Below, one piece after another: positions 58,882 to 64,000 of a stretch of 64,000 nucleotides of DNA. Both the position numbers and the translations under genes were made by a program. The stretch's first letter is position 1. Every line of letters starts with the position of its first letter. The notes beneath the pieces were generated by a model. The model made no database searches, was not told the DNA's origin, and worked only from the letters and a program-made list of their open reading frames with translations. The stretch spans positions 61,279 to 125,278 of the forward strand of contig JAPDRN010000104.1 in assembly GCA_030247855.1 (NCBI GenBank), given 5' to 3'. The stretch comes from Knufia peltigerae (taxonomy: Eukaryota > Ascomycota > Eurotiomycetes > Chaetothyriales > Trichomeriaceae).

Positions 58882-59482
58882 CCACCCAGACTTAGCCTTC
58901 TATGCGGGTCTCCCGTACGCAAATGTGGTTACCACCACTACCTTCGGGATTCGCGCGCTGGGCAAACCTCATCATGACGTGCTCTTCTAATGGGCGAAGC
59001 AGATGGGGAGAGAGGCGAGTCACCCCACGGGCGGCCACACCGTCGCCCGCAACCCCGGCTCGGCGTTCTTCAGCGCCAGCCGCCCGCCGTAGCTGGCGGC
59101 GATGTCTCCCACAATCGCCAGGGCCAGCCCGCTGCTGTCTTCGCGCTTATCCAGGCGTACACCGCGGCGAGTGACCTGCGCCAGCGAATCTGCGACCAGT
59201 CCCAACAGCTAGGAGCACCCGCGCGCTTGCTGGCCTTTCCGGTTAGGGGGGCCAAGAGGATATCGACTTGCTCCAGCAGTAGAGCCGATCTAGCTACGTT
59301 GCTGCTTGCTTGTACCTCGCGACAACGACCGGGAGTCTCAGCATTGGATCGGCACAGACGGTCTAGGCTTTGCTTGCGGATTGACGTCATGAGCTAACGC
59401 AATTGCGCGATGACGAAAGATCTATCCTGGACACATCCTCTCTAGCCAATCATGGTGGTTCGATACCTCTTGGTGCGAGATC
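58882..59482. other. Decayed stretch without intact genes
   Basis: Apart from the kinase fragment at 59020-59205 on the minus strand, no credible coding sequence or strong regulatory signal is visible in these 600 bases. It is probably debris from insertions and deletions. Confidence 0.5.
59020..59205 (-). pseudogene. C-terminal fragment of a sensor histidine kinase
   Basis: About 60 codons carry RRGVRLDKREDSSGLALAIV, the G2 box of a histidine-kinase ATPase domain, followed by SYGGRLALKNAEPGLRATV. All upstream kinase parts are missing. It does not derive from the nearby phoQ, whose C-terminus differs. Confidence 0.75.
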
Positions 59483-59884
59483 TCAGCCTGTCATGAAGAA
59501 GCTCATTATGGGCTTGAGCATCTTCATCTGATACTCAACAAGGACATTTCCATCGCTTTGGTCGGTGTCGACCCTGTACGAGAAGTCCACTGACTGCTGG
59601 CGCTCCTTGTAGTAGTACGTAATGGTCGCATCGCACTGATAGCTATCGACGCTCTCGTTGTACTCGAGAGTGCGAATGTTTGAAATCTCATAGCTCTCGC
59701 CGATTTCGCGGAACTGCTCTGGTGTACTGAAGCGGTTGCGGGCAACGAACTTCTCCACCTCATTCTTTATAGCCTCGTCCAAGACCGCGAGAGCGTCTGA
59801 GTCCGCGCAAGTCGGCGTGCCGCCGCCACAGCCAGCGAGCAAGGTGGAGATTGCCAAGATGCAAGAGAGCTTGGTGCCATTCAT
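59483..59884 (-). CDS. Small lipoprotein of unknown function
   Basis: This 133-residue lipoprotein has the lipobox LLAGC near residue 19, then GGGTPTC. The mature part has SYQCDATITYYYKER and a beta-rich region that resembles small periplasmic proteins of unknown role. G+C content is low for this genome. It lies between island remnants and is divergent from the regulator gene. Confidence 0.65.
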   Translation of the reverse strand: MNGTKLSCILAISTLLAGCGGGTPTCADSDALAVLDEAIKNEVEKFVARNRFSTPEQFREIGESYEISNIRTLEYNESVDSYQCDATITYYYKERQQSVDFSYRVDTDQSDGNVLVEYQMKMLKPIMSFFMTG

Positions 59885-59980
59885 GAAGCCTTCCTTGATT
59901 GATCAACTGGATCGCAACGAAGTGAGCGGGACGGAGGGGGTAAGCCAGTGCCTAGCCCAAACCTCGCGTCTTTCGGTGTG

Positions 59981-60022
59981 GACTATAGTCCGTCGCACTA
60001 TAGTCATACCGAGACTAACGTC
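59981..60022 (+). promoter_or_regulatory. C-box-like operator array
   Basis: GACTATAGTC (59981-59990) is a perfect palindrome; CACTATAGTC (59996-60005) follows 15 bases later, and a weaker GACTAACGTC lies at 60013-60022. Such GACT/AGTC palindromes are the binding sites of restriction-modification controller (C) proteins. The TATAGT core of either copy could be a -10 box. Confidence 0.7.
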
Positions 60023-60030
60023 GATCGTCA

Positions 60031-60273
60031 ATGGCGACCGACGGAAAAGCTGTCCAAAAAATCTTCGGAGAGGTTCTTCGCGCGGTTCGCACCGAGCGGG
60101 AGATCTCCCAGCAAGACCTTGCCCTGGAAGCGGACCTGGATCGGACCTACATCTCGATGCTGGAAAGGGGGCTCCGTCAGCCTACGTTGTCCACACTCAT
60201 CGCTTTGGCCGATGCCATGGGGATAGACGCGGCTTCTCTAGTGCAAGAAACGACAGATCGCCTCCGGACGTAG
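60031..60273 (+). CDS. XRE-type controller-like (C-protein-like) regulator
   Basis: This 80-residue HTH protein contains FGEVLRAVRTEREISQQDLA and DLDRTYISMLERGLRQPTL, close in layout to controller proteins such as C.AhdI. ATG 60031 has no visible ribosome site, and the C-box array ends nine bases upstream, which fits the leaderless autoregulated genes known for C proteins. It probably controls the following nuclease-like gene. Confidence 0.8.
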   Translation: MATDGKAVQKIFGEVLRAVRTEREISQQDLALEADLDRTYISMLERGLRQPTLSTLIALADAMGIDAASLVQETTDRLRT

Positions 60274-60549
60274 CTTCGCGGCCGGCCAGCCAACCGCTGG
60301 GACCGGGGTGATCATCGGGTGCCATCGAGCGTTGGACCGGTCAAGTCAACTTGAGTGTGGTAAGCCTGCTAGTGGTGGGCCTCACCCGTTGACGCACGGG
60401 ATGTGGGAAGGCGGAACTCCCACCCGCCGGTCGGGCATCCATCAACCAATGATTGAAGTTCCGGCCATGCGCGGTAGCTGTGTAGCTGGTGCGCACGCGA
60501 TTCCAGAGGAACGAGAGCGCCGAAACGGTGTTTAGCATGGAGAAGAGAA

Positions 60550-60795
60550 GTGACGGAAAGCGGTGGTCCGACAACGCAGGCAGGAATTCGTTTCCAGGAT
60601 AGGGTGGCAGCGCTTTACATGGGGCGCATGCTCGATGCGAGAGAGCGCCCTAGTCGTGACCGCCCAGTTGCAGTCCAGATGGAAACGCAAGACGCTGTGG
60701 ACGACTTCGTCGTCCGCTTTGATGACGGTTCCAAGCACTTCTTTCAGGCAAAGCTGAGTCTGCAACGCCACTCAAGCGTGTGGAGTGGTCTGTGG
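60550..60795 (+). pseudogene. N-terminal fragment of a nuclease-like (DUF4297-type) defence gene, cut by an IS
   Basis: The frame starts at GTG 60550. AGIRFQDRVAALYMGRML, METQDAVDDFVVRF and FFQAKLSL give the order G-x-x-F/YQ, E-x-x-DD and QxK seen in DUF4297/Cap4-like DNA nuclease domains at the N-terminus of anti-phage proteins. The coding sequence runs into the IS3 element after SGLWE, about 82 codons in. The rest of the gene is absent beyond the element, so the system is dead. Confidence 0.65.
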
Positions 60796-60864
60796 GAGGA
60801 TCGGGTTCACCCCCGTTTTCACGGACACTTACGAGAAGGCCGATCCAGGCCATAAGAAGTGTTC

Positions 60865-61152
60865 ATGTCAAAGCGTAGGAAGTTCAGTGCCGAGTTCAAG
60901 CGCGGAGCGGTTGAGCAGGCGAGCCAGCCCGGCGTCAGCTGCGCCCAGGTGGCCCGGGAGCTGGGGATCCGCGACACCCTGCTGACCCGCTGGAAACGCG
61001 AGGCACAGAGCCCGGGGGCTATCGCCTTCGGGGGCGCCGGAACACCTCGGGATGAGGAGTTGGCACGCCTCAAGCGTGAGCTGGCGCGGGTGAAGAAGGA
61101 ACGGGATTTTTTGCGAGAAGCGGCGACGTTCTTTGCAAAGGGATCATCCTGA
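60865..61152 (+). CDS. IS3-family OrfA (transposase DNA-binding part)
   Basis: This 95-residue protein has a helix-turn-helix (FKRGAVEQASQPGVSCAQVA, RELGIRDTLLTRW) and a leucine-zipper-like C-terminus (ELARLKRELARVKKERDFL). The start is ATG 60865. The sequence T-TTT-TTG at 61107-61113 near its end is a canonical -1 slippage site. Confidence 0.88.
   Translation: MSKRRKFSAEFKRGAVEQASQPGVSCAQVARELGIRDTLLTRWKREAQSPGAIAFGGAGTPRDEELARLKRELARVKKERDFLREAATFFAKGSS
61107..61113 (+). promoter_or_regulatory. Programmed -1 frameshift site of the IS
   Basis: TTTTTTG read as T-TTT-TTG in the OrfA frame. Slipping one base back joins OrfA to the OrfB frame without a stop. Confidence 0.8.
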
Positions 61153-61160
61153 GGTATCAG

Positions 61161-62021
61161 GTGATCGAACGTTGCCGCGATGAGTTTCCGATTCGGCTGA
61201 TGTGCCGGTGCCTGAAGGTATCGGCCAGCGGCTACTACGCGTGGAGCAAGCGCCCTGCGAGCGCCCTGCAGGTCGACAATGAGCGCCTGGTGGTACGGAT
61301 GCGCGAACTGCACGAAGACAGCCGCGGTACGTTGGGGGCTGGTCGCATGCGCGAAGACCTGGCTGAGGAGGGCGAAAGTGCCAGCTTGAACCGGGTCGCG
61401 CGCCTGATGGCGGCCGACGGCCTGCAGGGCTGGCCCCGGCGGAAGCGTCGCAGGACGCGTGGCAGCCCGGCCGTAACGCCGCCGGGCGTGGTCAACCTGC
61501 TTGAACGCGACTTTCTCGCGCTGGAGCCGGAAACCAAGTGGGTGACCGATATCACCGAGATCAAGACCCAGCAAGGCAAGCTGTATCTGTGCATCGTGCA
61601 GGATCTGTACGACCAGCGCATTGTGGGCTGGTCAATGCACGCTCGGCAGGACCGTCAGATGGTGATCCGGGCGGTGCAGATGGCGGTGTGGCAGCGGCAA
61701 GGAAGCGATGAGGTGATCCTGCATTCGGATCGTGGCAGTCAGTTCCGCAGCGGCGACTACCAAGGGTATCTCGCGGCTAACGGGCTGATCTGCTCAATGA
61801 GCGCTGTGGGGTATTGCGGCGACAACGCGGCCTGCGAAGGCTTTTTTGGGCTGCTGAAGCGCGAGCGGATCTATCGAACGAGCTACCCAACACTGGATGC
61901 AGCAAGAGCGGATGTGTTTGACTACATCGAGCGACGCCACAACCCAAGGATGCGGCGAAGGATCGCCAGGCAGGATCAGAAGGTTGCAACTCTTTTAGAA
62001 CCGTCCGTGATATCGGGGTAG
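61161..62021 (+). CDS. IS3-family OrfB (transposase catalytic part)
   Basis: This 286-residue rve-type integrase core has the DDE motif: Asp in WVTDITEIK, Asp in LHSDRGSQF and Glu in ACEGFFGLLKRER. It is in the -1 frame relative to OrfA and is open back to the slippery site, so the active enzyme should be the OrfAB fusion. An HTH_21-like region (RMRELHEDSRGTLGAGRM) precedes the core. Confidence 0.92.
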   Translation: MIERCRDEFPIRLMCRCLKVSASGYYAWSKRPASALQVDNERLVVRMRELHEDSRGTLGAGRMREDLAEEGESASLNRVARLMAADGLQGWPRRKRRRTRGSPAVTPPGVVNLLERDFLALEPETKWVTDITEIKTQQGKLYLCIVQDLYDQRIVGWSMHARQDRQMVIRAVQMAVWQRQGSDEVILHSDRGSQFRSGDYQGYLAANGLICSMSAVGYCGDNAACEGFFGLLKRERIYRTSYPTLDAARADVFDYIERRHNPRMRRRIARQDQKVATLLEPSVISG

Positions 62022-62027
62022 AACCCG

Positions 62028-62135
62028 ATTTACCAGGAACTGATCATCGATTATCCCGAGGGCCGCTTCCTGTGCATGATGCGCAACGACGGCCGGGTGC
62101 AGAGCGTGACGCCGATTCGCCGCCGCGGAAGTTGA
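62028..62135 (+). pseudogene. 3' fragment of an unidentified gene
   Basis: A reading frame runs out of the IS end through YQELIIDYPEGRFLCMMRND and stops at 62133-62135. It resembles real coding sequence (regular third-position G/C), but I do not recognise the protein. Its 5' part is missing from the window, so it was probably removed when the island formed or decayed. Confidence 0.5.
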
Positions 62136-62159
62136 GCGTGCAGCGTGCTGGGGCCCGCT

Positions 62160-62507
62160 TCAGCCGCAGGATCTATACAGCGCTACCCACGCCAGCGTCA
62201 GGGCGAGCATGCCGACGAAGGTCAGGCCGAACCATAGCGCCGCCAGCTTCACGTTGCCGATCAACGCCGTCAGCATACGGTGCAGCTCGCTTTTCAGAAT
62301 CGGATATTCGGCGTGTGCCTTGCGCAGACGCTGCCAACCCAACCCGAGGAATACCAGGGTCGAGAACGGCACCAGCAGGAGCGTCGCCTGCATCAGCCAG
62401 CCATTCGGCGACGCATCCATCGAGCTGCTCAACAGAATCGCAAAAACGGCGATGGGCAGCGCCCCGATGAAAAAGCGCGGCCAGGCGGTGTTGATGAAGG
62501 GCGACAT
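62160..62507 (-). CDS. Small multi-pass membrane protein
   Basis: This 115-residue protein starts at MSPFINTAW; the longer frame begins at 62549. It has three hydrophobic segments (FFIGALPIAVFAILL; LMQATLLLVPFSTLVFLGL; LWFGLTFVGMLALTLAWVAL). No family is recognised. It is divergent from the arginase gene. Confidence 0.65.
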   Translation of the reverse strand: MSPFINTAWPRFFIGALPIAVFAILLSSSMDASPNGWLMQATLLLVPFSTLVFLGLGWQRLRKAHAEYPILKSELHRMLTALIGNVKLAALWFGLTFVGMLALTLAWVALYRSCG

Positions 62508-62638
62508 CGCAATCTTCCATGAGGGGCGGTCGGGTCCGCGCGGCATCATGCCATGCGATGGCCCTGCTGCACCGCCGCGAGTGGTGTCACAGGCGTCTGG
62601 CTAGACTGTGCTTCTTTTTCCGTTCGCAGGAGGCACCC

Positions 62639-63559
62639 ATGGCCCATCAACCCGCCGTTACCCTGATCGGCGTCCCCACCGACATCGGGGCGGGCCATCG
62701 CGGCGCCCGGCTGGGGCCGGAAGCCCTGCGCGTGGCTGGCCTGCCTGAAGCACTGGAGGCGCGTGGCGTGGACGTGCGCGACCTCGGCAACCTGGACGGC
62801 CCACGCAACCCGTGGACCGCGCCGGTGCAGGGCTATCGCCACCTGGACGAAGTGGTGGCGTGGAACCACGCGCTGATGGAAGCCAGCTATGCCGAGCTGC
62901 AGGCCGGCCGCATGCCCATCATGCTCGGCGGCGACCATTGCCTGGGCATCGGTTCGATCACTGCAGTCGCGCGCTGGTGCCGCGAGCAGGGCAAGGACCT
63001 GCGCGTGCTGTGGCTGGATGCGCATTCGGATTTCAACACCAGTGATGTGACCCCGTCGGGCAACATCCACGGCATGCCGGTGGCCTGCCTGTGCGGCCTC
63101 GGCCCGGATGCGCTGACCAAGCTGGGCGGCACCTCGCCGGCCATCAAGCCTTCGCAGATGCACCAGATCGGCATCCGTTCGGTGGACCCGGAAGAAAAGC
63201 GCCTGATCAAGACCCACAGGGTCGATGTCTACGACATGCGCTACATCGACGAGAACGGCATGAAGCGCACCGTGGAAGCGGCGCTGGCCGGCATCGATGA
63301 GAACACCCACCTGCACGTCAGCTTCGATGTCGATTTCCTCGACCCGAGCATCGCCCCGGGCGTGGGCACCACGGTGCCGGGCGGGGTGAACTACCGCGAA
63401 GCGCAGCTGGTGATGGAGATGATCGCCGACAGCGGCCGCATGGGCTCGCTGGACATCGTCGAACTCAATCCGCTGCTGGACAACCACAACAGCACCGCCG
63501 AACTGGCCGTGGACCTGGTGGAAAGCCTGTTCGGGAAATCGACCCTGATGCGCGACTGA
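62639..63559 (+). CDS. rocF: Arginase
   Basis: This 306-residue enzyme hydrolyses arginine to ornithine and urea. All manganese-binding motifs are present: GGDHCLGIGS, WLDAHSDFNT and SFDVDFLDPSIAPGVGT. GAGHRGARLGPEALR and ELNPLLDNHNSTAELAVDL are also typical. ATG 62639 follows CAGGAGGCAC, a strong ribosome site. Confidence 0.93.
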   Translation: MAHQPAVTLIGVPTDIGAGHRGARLGPEALRVAGLPEALEARGVDVRDLGNLDGPRNPWTAPVQGYRHLDEVVAWNHALMEASYAELQAGRMPIMLGGDHCLGIGSITAVARWCREQGKDLRVLWLDAHSDFNTSDVTPSGNIHGMPVACLCGLGPDALTKLGGTSPAIKPSQMHQIGIRSVDPEEKRLIKTHRVDVYDMRYIDENGMKRTVEAALAGIDENTHLHVSFDVDFLDPSIAPGVGTTVPGGVNYREAQLVMEMIADSGRMGSLDIVELNPLLDNHNSTAELAVDLVESLFGKSTLMRD

Positions 63560-63571
63560 GAGGATCCAGCC

Positions 63572-63594
63572 TGAACGGTTGGACGAACCGTTCA
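63572..63594 (+). other. Perfect hairpin after the arginase gene
   Basis: TGAACGGTT-GGACG-AACCGTTCA, a 9-base stem. There is no T-run, so it may protect the 3' end or act as an operator for the next gene. Confidence 0.5.
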
Positions 63595-63726
63595 CACGCG
63601 CTCCACGCCCCTGCCGCCAGATTGCACCTCACGCGGCAGTGTTGGCTTCGCACCAGCCTGCCGCCCCGATCACTACAACCGAACCCCGTGATTGAGCGGT
63701 GTAGCGGCAAACCCAAGGAGAAGCCC

Positions 63727-63864
63727 ATGAAGCGCGTAGTTGCCCTGATGCTGTTGTCGATGTTCTCGGTGGCCCTGCTGGCCGGTTGCAACACCGTTGC
63801 CGGTGCCGGCAAGGACGTGCAGAAGGCTGGTGAGAAGGTTGAGGATGCTGCCAAGGGCAACTGA
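63727..63864 (+). CDS. Entericidin-type small lipoprotein
   Basis: This 45-residue lipoprotein has the lipobox LLAGC and the typical mature sequence NTVAGAGKDVQKAGEKVEDAA of the entericidin A/B family. Enteric entericidins act as a toxin/antidote-like pair in stress; single copies elsewhere are of unclear role. The ribosome site AAGGAGAAG precedes ATG 63727. Confidence 0.92.
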   Translation: MKRVVALMLLSMFSVALLAGCNTVAGAGKDVQKAGEKVEDAAKGN

Positions 63865-63886
63865 GCCTGAGGTGGTGCGCAGTACG

Positions 63887-63916
63887 GAAAAGGCCGGGAT
63901 CTTCCCGGCCTTTTTT
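63887..63916 (+). terminator. Intrinsic terminator after the entericidin gene
   Basis: AAGGCCGGGA-TCT-TCCCGGCCTT with a following T run. Confidence 0.9.
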
Positions 63917-63933
63917 CATGCGCTGACCCGTCC

Positions 63934-64000
63934 TGAATTGGGTTGACACCTTTTCCCTCTGGAAAAGGAATGTTCAATGAAATCAACAATCAGGCGCAGC
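63934..64000 (+). mobile_element. Probable left end of another insertion sequence
   Basis: TGAATTGGGTTGACACC looks like the terminal repeat of an insertion sequence. It is followed 43 bases after its first base by a start codon (ATG 63977) that opens MKSTIRRS, a typical beginning of an IS3-type OrfA. The window ends here, so this is tentative. Confidence 0.45.

Larger units (their letters stand above)
60793..62035 (+). mobile_element. Complete IS3-family insertion sequence
   Basis: Inverted repeats bound the element: left ATCGGGTTC-ACCCCCG and TCACGGAC (60800-60825), matched on the other strand at about 62003-62029 (GTCCGTGA and GAACCCGAT). The outer ends are estimated from a possible TGG/CCA pair. 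Two overlapping frames encode the transposase. No clear target duplication is seen, and the flanks do not belong to one gene, so a deletion probably followed insertion. Confidence 0.85.

Noticed and set aside
58902..59397. Plus-strand open frames in the decayed stretch
   Set aside because: They show no protein-like features; the recognisable signal there is the minus-strand kinase fragment.

Overview
The window looks like a high-GC chromosome segment from the Stenotrophomonas maltophilia complex (Xanthomonadaceae). The evidence is a pair of SMAG-type repeats with GTAG at one end (52.5 kb), a type IV secretion effector with the Xanthomonadales XVIPCD tail (3.6-6.0 kb), and the phoP/phoQ, birA-coaX and arginase genes. 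The assignment rests on recognition of these features only; no search was run.

Layout. 1-6.1 kb is host DNA: the end of a SulP anion transporter, a secreted protein of unknown function, two LprI-like (DUF1311) lipoprotein genes (the first split by an in-frame amber codon), and an 800-residue antibacterial type IV effector. The lipoproteins are good candidates for its immunity proteins. 6.15-48.74 kb is a nearly complete lambda/HK97-like siphophage prophage inserted in the 5' end of dusA. The cut-off dusA start lies at its left edge. The prophage supplies a new start for dusA at its right edge.

The prophage reads: Panacea (DUF4065) protein and membrane partner; a leftward early operon (PrtN-like protein, small proteins, a CsrA-like protein); an immunity region with cI and cro flanked by four similar operators (ATTAG-N6-CTAAT); replication genes (HTH initiator, DnaB); small genes including an ADP-ribosyltransferase-like protein; a palindrome-rich non-coding stretch; a Dam methylase; lysis genes (lambda R-type endolysin, holin, two spanins); HNH and terminase; HK97-type head genes; tail genes with a canonical GGGAAAC frameshift; and a tail-tip gene broken by one extra T. 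The right arm is a cargo block: an autotransporter with a CRP/Clp-like site upstream, a membrane-anchored protein, two tandem zinc-ribbon proteins, a BLUF blue-light sensor and the integrase.

48.7-56.3 kb is host DNA: dusA, a PepSY-like secreted protein, phoP-phoQ, an MtfA-like peptidase, birA, coaX and a SPOR protein. 56.3-62.1 kb is a decayed island: a 24-base tRNA 5' fragment, a broken integrase, two secreted proteins (one with HEMGH), a repressor fragment almost identical to the resident CI, an IS3-family remnant, a histidine-kinase fragment, a lipoprotein, a C-protein-like regulator with C-box palindromes, and a nuclease-like gene cut by a complete IS3-family element. 62.1-64 kb is host DNA (membrane protein, arginase, entericidin), and what looks like the edge of another insertion sequence lies at the right end.
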